64,000 nt of DNA. It comes from Sternotherus odoratus (lineage: Eukaryota > Chordata > Testudines > Kinosternidae). The notes beneath the pieces were generated by a model. The model searched no databases. It worked only from the letters and a program-made list of their open reading frames with translations, and had not been told where the DNA came from. Shown here one piece after another: positions 1-11,900 of this stretch (position 1 is the stretch's first letter; each line of letters begins with the position of its first letter). The stretch lies in NCBI GenBank assembly GCA_032164245.1, contig JAVMKO010000001.1:77497892-77561891 (forward strand). Direction: 5' to 3'. Both the position numbers and the translations under genes were made by a program.

Positions 1-205
1 ATGGGGTGGTCCACGCTACAGAATTACTTCAATATAACAACGTCCCTCAGGGATGGGACTAATCTACCCCTTGAGCGACGTAGTTACTCCGACCTAAGTG
101 CCGATGCAGACAGTGCTCTCATGGCAGGACAGCTTCTCCCGCCAACACGGCTCCCGCCTCTCAGGGAGGTGGATTAACTCCACCCATCGGAGAGCTCTCC
201 AGCCT
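1..205. mobile_element. Truncated hAT-like MITE fragment
   Basis: The first 200 bases resemble a non-autonomous hAT-type element common in turtles. The stretch with 'cagcttctcccgcc' and 'gaggtggattaactcc' recurs in inverted and diverged form inside the element at 26345-26570, which also has 'cagcttctcccatcgg' and 'gataatccacctccctgag'. The window edge cuts the left end, so no terminal repeat or target duplication can be checked. It would lie in the SHISA8 intron before the 396 exon. Recognition is by eye. Confidence 0.4.
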
Positions 206-395
206 CTCCACTAAAGCACTGCAGCAGTGCAGCATGTCAAGCGTAGGTCTGCCCCATGGGTCTGAGCTGAGGTGCCCTGGCAGAGTGACAGTCTGTCTGC
301 ACCAAGTGTCTGTAGCACACGCCTGGGGGGCGGGGCGATGTGGAGACTCCCCTCACGCGACGCTGGTTTGCTACTTTCCTTTCTACCATCTCCAG

Positions 396-523
396 AACGC
401 TCACAGACCTGCTGAAGCAGCCGGGCCACGGCCCCTCTGAGCACATGACGGACGGGCACGTGGGCAGCATCCAGGTCCAGATGGGTGACGGGCTCGCCCG
501 GAGCTCCCCCAGAAATGGCACAG
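396..523 (+). CDS. SHISA8: SHISA8 internal coding exon
   Basis: Acceptor 'ctaccatctccag' precedes 396 and donor CAG/gtaagag follows 523. The first base completes a split codon (probably Arg), 42 codons follow, and one base of the next codon is left over. It encodes TLTDLLKQ through SSPRNGT, the membrane-proximal cytoplasmic segment conserved in SHISA6-9. Confidence 0.75.
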
Positions 524-3500
524 GTAAGAGCATCACCTCCCAACCCCCTCACAGCCCCACCTGTGCTGGGCAGGGACCAGTTGGTGGGTAGCAGAGCGTC
601 TCCCAGTCTCCTTCCGTTTCTGTGAATGGGGCCCGAGGGGGGCAGGAGGGAAGCTGGGGGGTCCTGAGTGGAACAAACCAGGCCGGTCAGCGTGCACAGA
701 GGTGCAGGTGTGTGGCAGTAGCAGAACGTGCATGGGAGGAAATCCAGTCCCTTGCTTCTGTTATTTTCTGTTTAAAATCTCCTCCGAGCACAGAGGTGGC
801 GCGGTACCTCCCGCGGTGGACTGCAGGGCAAGAGAGCACCTCCTGCCAGAATGCTAGTCATGGGGAGTATTGCAGGCATTGAGCTCCTCTCCTAAGGTCA
901 ACCCAGCATGATGGGGCGCTGGTCAGGGGAGTTCTGGGGGCACCATGCTGGCATCAGAGGTTCCCGGGGGGGGGGACGGGGACACAGCCCCTGGAAATTC
1001 ATTCACCAGAACCCTCCTCTCAAACGGGGAATTCCTTCCTCTTCAAGGGGCCAGATTTCCCATGTGGGACCCGTCACTGCTCTTTGTTGACACGCCCCTG
1101 GGAAGAGGTTGCAGGGGCTATGGGTGGGGGGTACATTGCGGCTCAGGAAGGTCCAATAGCAGCTGGTGCAGGCAGGGCTGGCGACAGAAATTTGGGGGGC
1201 CCCTACTCCCGATAGTTTGGGGGGCCCCCCAGCCCAGCCGGCCCCCCCCAGCCCAGCCGACAGCGGATGGGGGCCCCCCCAGCCCAGCCGACAGCGGATG
1301 GGGGCCCCCCCAGCCCAGCCCGCCCCCCCCCCCAGCCCAGCCGGCGCTCCCCCCCTTCGCCCCCCCGCCAGCTGACAGCTGGCGGGAGCGAGAGCGTGAG
1401 CCGCCCTTTCTCTCCCCTCCCCCCCCCTCCCCTGGACAGCGCTGCTGCCGCCGGCCAGGCTCTCTGCTCCTGCCGGGGCCAGGCGCGCTTGTCCGGGGGA
1501 GAGCCGCGCCGCCTCCCCGCTCTCCAGGTCCGGCGACAAGGGGGGACACAACGGGTACAGCGGTGTACTGGGGCCCCCCTAAAGTCGGGGGGCCCGGTAC
1601 AGCTGTACCCGTAGTACCCCCCTGTCGCCGGCCCTGGGTGCAGGTGAAACACGGCACTGATTTGGATGTGTGGCGGCTGTGTCTGGCCCTGCTAGCACAA
1701 GTTGCATTTGTGCCTTCTGCCCCTTCTCCAGCGCGCTTCCTGCTGCTGACCCCTTCAGCTCTGGGGGAAGGCTCCCCCTCCGGGCTGACAGGCCCCTGCT
1801 TGCTTTTCTGAAAGATCAGAAGTGACATTTGCCCTGGCAGCAGCCAGCGTGTGTTTGCAGCTCACAGGTCAGAGCGCGGTGCAGTCATCCGGCTAGGACA
1901 CGCTGCAGGAGCCGCCACAGCTGCGGGGTTACTAGCTGCACCCAGGCTAGCGGGTGGGAGCATGGAGGAGGGAGGTGGGTTAGGTGGTGGAACAGTCCCA
2001 TGGTGGGGCACTGCTGGGGAAGGGCCCATTGCTGGGCTCTTTAAAGGGAGGCTGCACAAAGCAGGGCCTGCTGAATACGCTGCAGGGCAGCTCCTGGCAC
2101 TGGCCAGATTGTACCGGGGCGGGTAGGAGGGCGGGGGAGGAAGGGAGAATCTGTTCTGTATCTCACCCTTCTAGAGCAGGGGCGACTGGGATTCCCCCCA
2201 CCCCACCCCCGAACTGGAGCTAGTCCCAGTGCTGGTGAATGGCTCCCTGATGTCCCCGCAGGGGATCGTCTTTCGGGGAGGGGGAGGGGAAGTGCTGAAG
2301 GACGGGCTGTGACGGAGTAGGAATACTGTGTGTGTGTGCCTCAGTTTCCCCTATGCATTTCTTAAGTGTCCATGTGAAGGAATAGGGGCTGATAGTGTTG
2401 CCAAGCAGAAAGCCAGTGTAAGCAAGCAGGCAACGCCCTGTCCCTTCCCCCCACCTATCTACCTCTGAACCTGTTGGAGAGAGGTCAGCTGACCTGCCTG
2501 GGGAAGGAAAGACACAGAGAAAGGAATGCAGGGGAGGGGCGGAGTAGGAAGTGCCAGTCTGGATCTGGCTGGGGGCTGGCAAGGAGCTGCAGGCAAGCTC
2601 TGCCTGGCTCTTTGGCGCCCAAAATGGACCCAGCAGAGGGGTTGCATTCGCTCTAACTAGATTATGTTCCTGTCATCGAATAAACCTCTGTTTTACTGCC
2701 TGGCTGAGAGTCACGTTTGACTGTGGATTTGGGGTGCAGGACCCTCTGGCTCCCCCAGGAGCCCCCCCCCGGGTGGGCTCGCTGAAGGGAAGTGTACGGA
2801 GGGGCAGAAGGTGCTGAATGCTCTGAGGTCAGACCCAGGAAGGTTGAAGCTGGAAGCTGTGAAGCTCCTAGCCTTGGAGACACGCTGTGTATTGAGAGGA
2901 CACCCCCCCCCCCCCGGGGTAATGGTGGCAGCCCAGGGATCCAGTGGTGATTTAAAGGGCCAGGGGGCGCCCTGGGCCCTTTAAATTGCCGTCGGAGCCC
3001 TGGGAATCCCGGCCTGGGACTCCAACCACTGCTGGGAGCCCCGGACCTTTAAATTGTTGCCTGCGGAACCTGGTCTGGTGCAGCGCACCGGCTCTTGGTG
3101 GTACATTGTAGTGGCGCATACCGGCTTACTTTCATCTCTGCTCTCAGCACAGATGTCTGACTGCTCAGGGCAGAGCCAGGGGAGGCTGGCGGGGGGGGAC
3201 GCATGGGGGAAAGGAGTATCCAAACCTGAGGCCAGAGTGGGGGAAGGGTGAGCTTGTTAACATTAAAATGTATTTTTATGCAGCTAAATGCAAATATATA
3301 TAATGAGGACCAAGGCAGGCAGGCCAGCCACTCTCTCTTGGAAATCAGCAACTTGGAAAAGGAGCCAGGAGTCATAGGGGCCCAGTAACTCCACATGAGC
3401 GATGCCGTGGCTAAAAGGGCTATTACACTCCTTGGGTGTATAAACAGGCCAGGGGACTGATTTTTACCTCTGTGTATGTCCCTGGTGAGACTGACCTTGG

Positions 3501-5481
3501 CATACCGCATCCGATTCTGAGGTCGCTAGTTTAAAAATACAGTGAAACCTCCATTTAACGGACTAATTTGGGCGAGGGGGTGTCCGTTAAATGAAAAAGT
3601 CCGTTATTTAATAATAATAAAAAAAAAACCCGAGCTGTCGGAGCAGCAGCCCGACCGCCACAGGGTTGGGGCGGCAGCTCCGCAGCCCGCCGCGGCCAGG
3701 ACCCGGGTGGCAGCCGGGAGCCGTCAGCCAGCCCGCCCGGGTCCCGGCTGCTGAGAGCCGTCAGCCAGCCCGCACGCCAGCCCGCCTGCTGCCATGACCC
3801 GGGCGGCAGCCGGGAGCCGGCAGCCAGCCCGCAAGAAATGGATTTGGGATGCATCAGACTTGCTCAGAAATTTTGTCCGTTGCATCCGAAGTCCGTTAAA
3901 TCGAGGTTTTACTGTAATGTTTAAAAACTGGGGAAGGTGCAGAAAAGAGGATTGCCGGGCGGGAGGAGATGCCTTGCAGTGAGCGACTTAACAAGCGCCG
4001 TCTGCGTCGCCTCACAAAAAGCTGGAGATGTAACTTGATCAGTGCAGAAGCACCTTCATGGGGAGAACACACGGGCTCCTTAATCTGGAGACAGGTGTAA
4101 CAAGAACCAAAGGCTGGATGCTGAAGCCAGACAAATACAGATTAAAATTAAGGCAGAGATTTTATCAGAGAGGGGGATAAACTGCCAAGGGAAGTGGTCG
4201 ATTCTCAGGTTCTTGCTGCCTTCAGATCAAGACTGGAGGCCGCTCTGGAAGATGGGCTGTAGCCACGCATGAGTTCCTGGGCTCAGTACCGGGGTCAGCA
4301 GGTGAAATGGAATGACCTGTGGTGGACAGGAGGCCAGGCTAGATGTTCTACTGGTCCTTTCTGGCCTTAAACTCTGACTCTCTGACCCCTTAAACCTTCC
4401 CTCCCAGAATCTTTCTTTGCATTTCCAGACAAAATGCACTTGAATAATGCTGTGGTCAGCACCCCTAGCGCCCCCCCGATGGGGCCGCCACATGCCCACA
4501 GCAACCGGCTGCAGATGACGAGCACCTTGCCCCACCAAGCTCCGGACTACACCAAGTACGCCACGCTGAAGGCCGTAGGTATGTGCTGCCGCCGCATCGC
4601 TGACCCGGGGCACGGACAGGGCTGTTTCACCAGCCTGTGCTTCCTCCGCCTTTGCTTCCGCTTCTCCCTCGCCCCATCCCATGGCAGCAGTGACTGTGAC
4701 TTCCCCAAGGCCAGAGGGAAGGAAACGGGAGGCCAGGGAGAGCAGTGCGGCTCCCAGCTCTGGTGGTTCTGCAGACCTGGAGAGATAGGCAGAGGTTGCA
4801 AGTGTCCTGTGTGCGGAGTTCAAGCCAAGCTTAGCTCAGGGGTGGGGGTTCAGCACAGGCGTCAGTGAAGGAAATGGGCCTGGGGCAGGCTGAACAAGGG
4901 AAGCTGCTGTATTCATGGAGCTCTTCCTTCCCTCGCAGCAGAGTTGAAGCCCCGGCGGGGGGAGGCGGGGACATGCATGGAGGAGAGCCAGCCCAGCAGG
5001 CAGAGAGCTGGGAGGCGCCTGTGCAGCCCATGAAGCCGTGTGTGTTCCCTGGCTCTGGCTGTCTGACTTCCTGCCCTTTGCTTTGTTTTCCCCTGCAGAG
5101 AGCGCGCCCGAAGAATTCTACAAGCGGTTTCCCATGGTGGACATGCCTCCGCCTGGTCCTCTGTCCTTCCCACCCATGGGGCTGCATCAGAAAGACATGC
5201 CGCCCCTGCACGACAGCTGTGCCTTGGTTGGCTTGGCTACACCCGGGCAGAAAGCCAAAGTGGTGAAAACCAACGCCCACCCACTAGTGGCCAGCCCAGC
5301 CTTCAAGGGAGGCTGGGACCCCAGCCATCACCACCCCCCTGATGTCCGCCAACAGATCTATGCCAACAAGCGCCAGTTCAGCGTCGAGAAGCTGCCGGAG
5401 GTCTTCAGCCAGACGCCCACCCACTATGTTCAGTCGCCACGGCCCTTCTCCACCAATAGCAAGACTGAGGTCACTGTCTAA
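396..5481 (+). CDS. SHISA8: SHISA8, C-terminal coding part (three exons, 5' exons outside window)
   Basis: Shisa-family (CKAMP44-like) single-pass membrane protein; relatives bind AMPA-type glutamate receptors as auxiliary subunits. Three exons are seen: 396-523, 4429-4578 and 5099-5481, joined by GT-AG introns in consistent phases (all junctions split a codon). They give about 220 residues of cytoplasmic tail. It opens with TLTDLLKQ, continues with a QVQMGDGLARSSPRNGT block and a Pro/His-rich stretch, contains SAPEEFYKRF and RQFSVEKLPEVFSQTP, and ends in EVTV, a type I PDZ ligand typical of SHISA6/7/8/9. The signal peptide, cysteine-rich ectodomain and membrane helix must lie left of position 1. 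The family is clear. SHISA8 rather than SHISA6/7/9 is inferred from synteny: human SHISA8 is tail-to-tail with SREBF2, as here. Confidence 0.78.
1173..1636. mobile_element. hAT-type non-autonomous element with 8-bp target duplication
   Basis: The 15-bp terminal inverted repeats are CAGGGCTGGCGACAG on the left and CTGTCGCCGGCCCTG on the right (one mismatch when inverted). Identical 8-bp target duplications, ggtgcagg, flank it at 1165-1172 and 1637-1644. An 8-bp duplication and a CAGGG start are hallmarks of hAT transposons. The 464-bp interior is extremely GC-rich, with a roughly 31-bp tandem unit (agcccagccgacagcggatg followed by Gs and Cs) repeated near 1250-1320. No transposase is encoded. 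The reading frames of 100-290 codons across it come from base composition. Confidence 0.8.
2308..2881 (+). mobile_element. Solo LTR-like endogenous retrovirus fossil
   Basis: The block starts TGTGACGGAG, contains 'cctcagtttcccc', and has a polyadenylation signal (aataaacctctgttttactg, near 2680) followed by 'ggctgagagtcacg' and 'ggtgcaggaccctctgg'. This layout matches a common turtle LTR as I remember it. No internal retroviral genes or second LTR are visible here, so it looks like a solo LTR. The right boundary is uncertain (2770-2885). Confidence 0.5.
3270..4386 (+). mobile_element. CR1 LINE 3' fragment, interrupted
   Basis: Degenerate CR1 sequence on the + strand. The 5' part has 'gcgatgccgtggctaaaagg' and 'cttgggtgtataaacaggcc'. 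The 3' part has 'gtgcagaaaagaggat' and ends 'ggccaggctagatg' ... 'cctttctggccttaaa', the usual CR1 3' tail. A Tigger-like element at 3540-3914 splits it, so CR1 inserted first. The open reading frame is lost. Confidence 0.75.
3540..3914. mobile_element. Tigger/pogo-like MITE (copy 1)
   Basis: Terminal inverted repeats begin CAGTGAAACCTCCATTTAAC on the left; the right end, read inverted, begins CAGTAAAACCTCGATTTAAC. TA dinucleotides flank both ends (538-539 and 915-916), the pogo/Tigger/mariner target site. The interior is GC-rich, with direct repeats around 'gccgtcagccagcccgc', and encodes nothing. It is 375 bp and is nested in CR1. A relative in opposite orientation lies at 57935-58216. Confidence 0.8.
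4429..4578 (+). CDS. SHISA8: SHISA8 internal coding exon
   Basis: Acceptor 'tgcatttccag' precedes 4429 and donor GTAG/gtatgtgc follows 4578. Two bases complete an Asp codon, then 49 codons: KMHLNNAVVSTPS, a Pro-rich run, then APDYTKYATLKAV; one base is left over. The acceptor at 4405 ('ctcccag') is also possible, but it would insert residues not expected in the family. Confidence 0.75.
5099..5481 (+). CDS. SHISA8: SHISA8 terminal coding exon
   Basis: Acceptor 'ttttcccctgcag' ends at 5098. AG completes a Glu codon, followed by 126 codons and TAA at 5479-5481. It contains SAPEEFYKRFPMVDMPPPG, a His/Pro-rich segment (WDPSHHHPPDVRQQIYANK), RQFSVEKLPEVF and the terminal EVTV PDZ ligand. Codon use is ordinary and no frameshift is seen. 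Confidence 0.82.
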
Positions 5482-7604
5482 AAAGAACCTTCATCTTTTT
5501 GTTTTATGTCCCAGCAGCCTTTGGGGCTAACAGTCTTGCCAGCCCAGCCCACCTGCTAGCGAAGTACCAGAGGTGCTTCCCCATTATAGCTGGTGGCACT
5601 AGGCTGGGTGTCAGGTGGGGCGAGGAAGGTGGGGAATACCCACCAGGACAGGTGCCCACACCTCCTGAGAGTCCGCGGATAACGTGCATGGTGAAACAGG
5701 CATGCATGTTGCCCTGTGATTGATGCACGGCTGTTGTTTCCAGTTCACCTGTCCATCACATCACTCTTGTACCAGAATGGTCCATGTTGACGGGCGCCGG
5801 GGGACTCCACTGCTCTGGCCAGGGGGTGTCGCGGCCGGCGAGGGGAAGGACAACTGGTGGGAGATGTGAGACAAGCAATTGCAATAGCCGTTAAGGCCCA
5901 TTGGGTTAGCGCGTGTAACCCCTCCCCTTTCTCTGTCCCTCCACGTGGGTTTCAAACAAGGGCACAAAGTCACCAGTCATAACAAACTGTAGAAACAGGC
6001 AGCTGCCAAGGGCTCACAAGGAGTTTTACGTTTCCCCTTTCCTGCCAGCTCAGCTCACTCCCCTTCACACGCCAGGCACCAGCGCTGAGTGGGGTTGGGG
6101 CTTTGTCTTACACCCGTGTTTGAATGGGTCGACTGATGGCCTAGCTGACCCTGCAGGTCTTGTTGCATTTAGCGCCCTCGGGCCAGGGCTGTGAGTCAGT
6201 GGGTGACCGTGGGGCTGCCCCTGCTGGCTGCAGAGTAGCAAAACATAGGTCCTACGTAAACAGTGACTGCTGGCTGAGGTTGGGGGCTGATCATTATTTT
6301 TGGGGCTGATCATTATTTTTAGGTTCTGTGGGACAGCAGCTAGCAGGGGCAAGGCTGATGGAGGCACGGTGGTTTAAAGGGGCTGCAAAACTGTCTCAGT
6401 GGGTCGGCTCTAGGGCCTGACACATTCTCCATGGAGCCTTTCCGGCTGCAGCTACGGGCCAGTGCCACGCCCTGACGGTCGCTCCTCCAGGTTATAGCTC
6501 AGCAGGGCGTGTGGGGCGTGGGGTGGGGATGTGGCTCCCGCGCAGGGCCTAAGCTCTGGGTGTGGTGACCATAAGTGTCATGTGCGTCACTGCTTCCCCC
6601 TCAGCCATGTGTTGTCGTCCCCCCCCCCCCCTCCCCCCGGGCCCGGCCGTGTTCTCCTCTCCACTCATACAGGTTCCAGAGCAGGCAGCAGTGCCGAGCT
6701 GGGCACTGGGCTTGCTGCTGGGCCTGTGGGGGCTTCCCCGCCCCCTAGCCCCTGTCACAGCCCCACCCAACAGCCCCAACAGTGGCAGAGGCAGGTTTTA
6801 ATATGAGGAGGCGCGAGCACCAAAAAAAAATAAAGGCGCAGCGGTATGGCCGCCAAAATGCCGCTGACAGAAGCAGCGGTGCCAGGGGTATGGCCGCCTA
6901 AAGAAATGCTGCTTCTGTCGGCAGTATTTCGGCGGCCGTACTTATGCTCATGAGTATGGCTGCCGAAATGCCACCGAAAGAAGACGTGGCGCGCCGCCCC
7001 CACAACGTTGACCGCCCCCAGCACGTGCCTGCTCCAGCCCCCCCCGCCCCTCCCCCCGGCGCAGATGAGTTCAAAAGGCACCACTTTGGGAATTCTGGGA
7101 TTAGGGGAGTGGCCGCTTCCCCCCATCGCCCCCCAGCTACGCTACTGAGCCCCGGCCCAGCCCCATGGAACTGTGTCTACAGGGGTTCAGCCCGTGTCTC
7201 CCTGACCATGAACAGCCACTCCCCATGGTCCACCATGGAGGTGATCAATCTCCTTTGTACCCCCCCCGGCCAGCCTGGTTTGAAAAGCCACCGCAGCTGT
7301 CAGCCTGGGGCAATGGCAACGTCTCTCTTCCCTTCGTAGGGGACTGGGCTTTTCCAGTCGGGTGCGTGGTTCAGTCAGTTGCTGCCCTTGTCAATTTTTG
7401 TTTCCTTAATTCTGCTCCATCCCCGTTCAAAAGGGCTTTGTACCACTGGTGTGTGTGGCTAGTGCCTGCCCAGCAGAGTGCTAGCCCTGTAAGGTGCCAC
7501 GCCCCTGCGTAGTCCTCTCTAGAGCTGTATTTCTACTGCTTGGGCAAGACACACCTGCTTGGGCCAAACCACAGATACAGCTTTTAGGGTTGGTACAGCT
7601 GACA

Positions 7605-7690
7605 CTGCTGAGGTGGGATTTGAACCGGGCACATTCAGCACCAGAATAATGAGCCACTAATGCTTGAGCTAGACGACAGCTCCTCTAATG
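7605..7690 (-). repeat. tRNA-like SINE remnant
   Basis: On the minus strand there is a B-box-like GGTTCAAATCC (7616-7626) with an upstream 'TAGCTCAAGCATTAGTGG' resembling an A box. Spacing is tRNA-like but the cloverleaf is not intact. Probably a decayed tRNA-derived SINE rather than a functional tRNA. Confidence 0.3.
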
Positions 7691-8922
7691 AGCAGCAACA
7701 GGGGCATAAACCTCTTAGCTAGACCAGCTACTAAAGGTAAACATGCCACACCGGGTTACCTCTTAACCCCCATCACTCCCCATTCATCTGTCCACAGGGC
7801 AACAGTGAGCAGCAGAGAGACAAGGGGGAGAAAAGTGGGACAAAACCCGCTCTTTTAGGTCCAGCTTCCTTCCCTGCCCGCTGAGTTGAAGTTCACACAC
7901 ACACACACACTTTAGGGCCCTGCAGGAGCTGACACAAAACCGCCAAGTGTCCGTCCTGCTGTGCTCTGGTTGCTGTGTGGTGGCAAAGGCTTCGGAGCAG
8001 GGAGGACTCAGTGCATGCCCTTTACATAATCCCTGAACAGCCTACAACAGGCATGGCCCTCTGCTCGCGAGGGAGCGTGTTAGCACCATGGGATGCCGCC
8101 TCTGGCACAACCAGTGTGCCCGACAAGTCTGCTCCTGGCTGAGGGGCACACCCCAATGACAGCCAGTGCAGACCACCACCAAGGGCTGCCTACCCCCGTC
8201 TGGGCCAGGCCAGGCGGGGGGAGGAGGGGGAGGGGGAGGGGGGGGAGCGTTCCCCTTCTTGAACTAGGCCTTCCAGAGTGATTCTGATGCCTGGCCTGTC
8301 AGTGACTTTAGTCTTCATGCCAGTCCAGGTCCTGCAGTGGGTGAAGCTACCACACCACACTCGCTGCCGCAGCCCAAACAGGCTTTTTTGGAACCCCAGG
8401 GGCTTTGCCTCAGCAAGGCCCATTTGGCGCCTGGCCTCTGCTGAGGCTGCGAACAAGGAGGCCAGTCAGTGTGTGAGGCAGAGCACTGCGGCCACCTGGC
8501 CCCTCTGGCAGATGCTGGACTAAAGCCATTAGCGTGTTTCATGTGGGCCAATCAGCTGGCAAAGCCACCCCATGGGGGGTTGGCCTGATGCCCCAAAGGG
8601 GAATGGCTCCTCTCCCCCCATTCACTGCATTCCAGCCCCAGGTCCTTTGAGCCACCAGCACCCCCCCCCCCCTTAGCAATAAATCCCAGCCCCCCACCCC
8701 CAGGTGTCCGAGTGGTGCCACTGGCTGTGGCGGGGTAACGGGAGAGAGGTCTGGGTAGGACAGCCCGGCCCATGGCCCGACACCTCAGAACTAGGGCACT
8801 AGCTGCCTGAGGGGGAGGGCCGGGTGCCAGGGCCATGGCCGCGGGAGCTCAAGCCTTGTGTCCTGCCAGCCCTTGGCCAATTTTGTTTGTATGTCCCACG
8901 TTCTCCCTCCGCCTCCTACAGA

Positions 8923-8928
8923 AATAAA
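8923..8928 (+). terminator. Candidate SHISA8 polyadenylation signal
   Basis: Canonical AATAAA, followed 15-35 nt downstream by a GT-rich element (gtgtgtgtgtccagtggttg), the normal layout of a strong vertebrate poly(A) site. Confidence 0.5.
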
Positions 8929-8945
8929 AGTGCCCCTGTTGCCAG

Positions 8946-11900
8946 ACTGTGTGTGTGTGTCCAGTGGTTGTCGTGTATGTGCAGCCCCAGGCTCTCAGCT
9001 TGGGGGGGGGAGGGGTGTTCGCAGCATTTCGGAGGGACCCTCTTTCAGACAGACGCATCCAGCCACCCCTTTGCTGCTGGCAGGTTTAGGCTCAAGGGCT
9101 CAGATGGCGGGCGTGGCCTTCGGCCTAGGAAGAGCTACACCAGCATTGAAGCCTTGTGGGCTTTAGTAAGGGGCAGAACAGGACTTCTCCACCCCACACG
9201 GGCTTGTGACACAGGACCACACAGCCTCCCTTTGACCCTACTGGTGGGGTTCGGGGGGGGGGTGTCATTCAGTGCCTCTCAGGACCAGCCCCATCACAGC
9301 TACACAGGAGCAGCCTGAGGTTGAGCAAAATGGAGCTGAGGCGGGGGGGGCGGGACGTTGCCCACAGGCTGAGTGCTGTGGGCCCACATCAGTGACTAAG
9401 GGTAGCGCTGCTCCCGTTAAGAGCCTGTGCCCGCCCCCATTCTGGACAGGGAGCATGACGCAGGCCCAGCCTATTAGGAAAGTTGCCTGGGTCAAGGCAG
9501 AGATTTGAACTCTGCTCTCCCCTGTAACCTCCCCAGGGCAAGGGAGTCGTGGGCCTTGTGCTGTTCCCAGCAGAAAGGGGGAGAAGAAAGGGCTCGTTTG
9601 GCCTTGGCCTCAGCCCCGGGAAGGAAGGCAGTAAGCGGGCCCCAAGAGCCGTGCTCGGAGGAGAGCAATGGGTCGCCGTGGCAATCCACGTCCCCTTTCC
9701 CCTGCGCCGGCTGCCTTACACACCCCATGACTCCACGTCCCCCGTGCAGCGCGGGCTCGGCTGAGAGAGCTCCCACCCACTTGGGGCCCCCCAGGATGAA
9801 TCATGGCCCCCTAGGGCTCTGCTTTCTGCGCTGGTGACAAATGGAGCAACACCTGCAGCATTCTGAATTTGACACACAGTCCTCCCAGCGCCAGCAGCCC
9901 TTCACCAGATGCCTTCAAAGTCCCCCCCCCCCCACCTGGGCATGGGCAGGAGCTGGCACTCGGGCAAGCTGCTGCAGCAGCTTTACGCTCCAAACATAGA
10001 AAAGGGCAAATGCGGGTTTGCTGCTAACGGGACAGGACGGATGAGGGCAGAGTTTGTACGTCCTGGGCTAGCCTTGGGGATCAACAGGGTGCAGCTACAC
10101 CGCTCCCAGCCACGCCCAGAACTAGCCCTCCACAGCCCTGGAGACTGTCCCTCTGAGCAAGGGGTTGCCAGCTGATCGTCTGAGGTCAGGTTCCTCCTCC
10201 GAGGACCGGGCAGCACTACAGCACCCAGGGGCCAGCTGGCTGTAAATAGCGTGGTCAACTCCGCCGGTGCTGTATAAACCCCCGTGTGCTTTTCATTTTC
10301 CATCTTCCGCTCCCCGGGGGGAGGCTGGTGGGAGCAGGGAGAGGTGGGGCGAGAGCAGTGGGGAGATTGGCTGGACTCAGGAGCCATCCTTAGCGCTGTG
10401 GTAGGAAGCAGCCTCTGCTCAGGGCCCTGTGTAAAGCTACATGGGTTACAGCAACACATGGGCCAGGTGCGAATGTTCATCTCACACCCAACGCCCTCTG
10501 GGCCAGCACCAGCATGGGGGCCACCCCACGGCCATGGAACCTTCTCACACCCTGCCCCATTGCCAGCCCAGGACCTGCTCATGCCCTGCCACCCCCTGGG
10601 CACCTTGTCTGGGGCCCTTTCAATCACAGGCCTCTAAGTTCCAGCTCCTGCCTCTGCCAGGGACAGCCTGAGCCCAGCAGTGCCCCACCCTCAGCTCACC
10701 TTCCCAGCCTGGCCTAGCCCAGTACTAGATCCCCCCCCCACCACAGCCTGGTCCCATTGCACCTGGGGTAGCAGCAGCTGCCCCTGCCTTTATCATCACA
10801 CCGGTTCCCCAGGGAGACGACAGGTCCAGGGACCCTTTGCATCACACCAGCTTCCTCGTAAACCGCGGCAGGGAAAGCGCCTGCCCCTGGGGGCACCTGG
10901 GAGCGCTTCACTGCCCTGGCTGAGCCCTTCGCTGTGCCCTGCAAGGGACAGTCAGACCCACTCTGCTTGGGGCAGGCAAGAAGCAACGGACTTGGGTCAC
11001 GCTGTGAATCACCCTCATGCAGTGCCTAGGACCCCAGCTCCCCCCCCCCCCACGAGACTGGGGAGCCGGTGATGGAGAACAGGCCGGGGGAGGGGGGAAT
11101 TCTTCAACCCCGCCACTCCCAAGGGTTGTGAAAGGCGTCGGTATTGCCCTGTGGCATACAACACATGTTCCAGGAGCAAGGAGACATGGGGAAGGCACGT
11201 GTTGCTCTAATCCGTGTTTTCTCCCTCCTTCCCCTTCCCCATCCCCATCCCCATCCCCATCCCCATCCCCATCCCCATCCTATCCATCCCCTGCCAATTT
11301 GAAATCAAAGGCTGGCATTGGCACTGGGCCAGCACTGTCTTCAGGCCTCCTGGGAGCAGCTCAGTGCCCCTCACCCCCACGTACCAGCTCCCAGGCAGCT
11401 ACTGCCCTGAGTACGACAGCAGGACCCTGTCCCATCAGCTCTATCACCTTGCTGGGGGTTTCCTGCACAGCTGAAACTAGGGAGCAGCAATGAATCAACC
11501 CCCCCCACCCCACCCCCACCAAAAAAAATCCCAGCAAGAGAACCGAAGTCAGAGCACTGCAGGCGCCCGGCGCAGCCTGTCCTCATTCTAACATCCTACA
11601 GCAGGGAGTCCCCCAGGAGTGTTAATCTTTAATAACAGAACAGGCGCAGACCATCCGAACAAGAGCGACACTCCACCAACCCGATTTCACTTCCTGAGCG
11701 GGTGGGAGGGGATGCAGGGGGGGGCGGAGGGGGAAGAGCTCTCAGCAGAATCCCACAAGAACGCTCCCCTCAGTTTTTAACGAGAACGGCTTACAGTTCA
11801 ACACGCTTTTCATCCCACCGCACCCGACCCGCCCTGAAGAGATGGCTGGGGTCCCGAGACGCAGCCACCTCTGGGGGAGCAGGCTGCTGCCCTGCCCCAT

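Larger units (their letters stand above)
524..4428 (+). other. SHISA8 intron, repeat-filled
   Basis: This 3.9-kb intron holds, in order, a hAT element (1173-1636), an LTR-like fossil (2308-2881) and a CR1 LINE (3270-4386) split by a Tigger-like element (3540-3914). Between them (524-1164, 1645-2307) I see only GC-rich non-coding sequence. No extra exon is supported. Confidence 0.7.
5482..8945 (+). other. SHISA8: Probable SHISA8 3' untranslated region
   Basis: No coding potential is supported between the stop codon and the poly(A) signal at 8923-8928. The stretch holds an inverted GC-rich repeat around 6820-6980 ('gccgccgaaatgcc'-type motifs on both strands), a tRNA-like SINE remnant near 7600-7690 and a short (AC)n run at 7894-7910. 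Its extent is inferred from the first well-formed polyadenylation signal; an earlier weak AATAAA lies near 8678. Confidence 0.4.

Noticed and set aside
945..1828. Overlapping Pro/Gly-rich frames of 115-288 codons near 1-1.8 kb
   Set aside because: They fall inside the GC-rich hAT element and its flanks; composition, not coding, keeps them open.
9983..10627. 214-codon minus-strand frame in the intergenic region
   Set aside because: GC-rich, no domain, no conserved motif, and overlapping open frames exist on the other strand.
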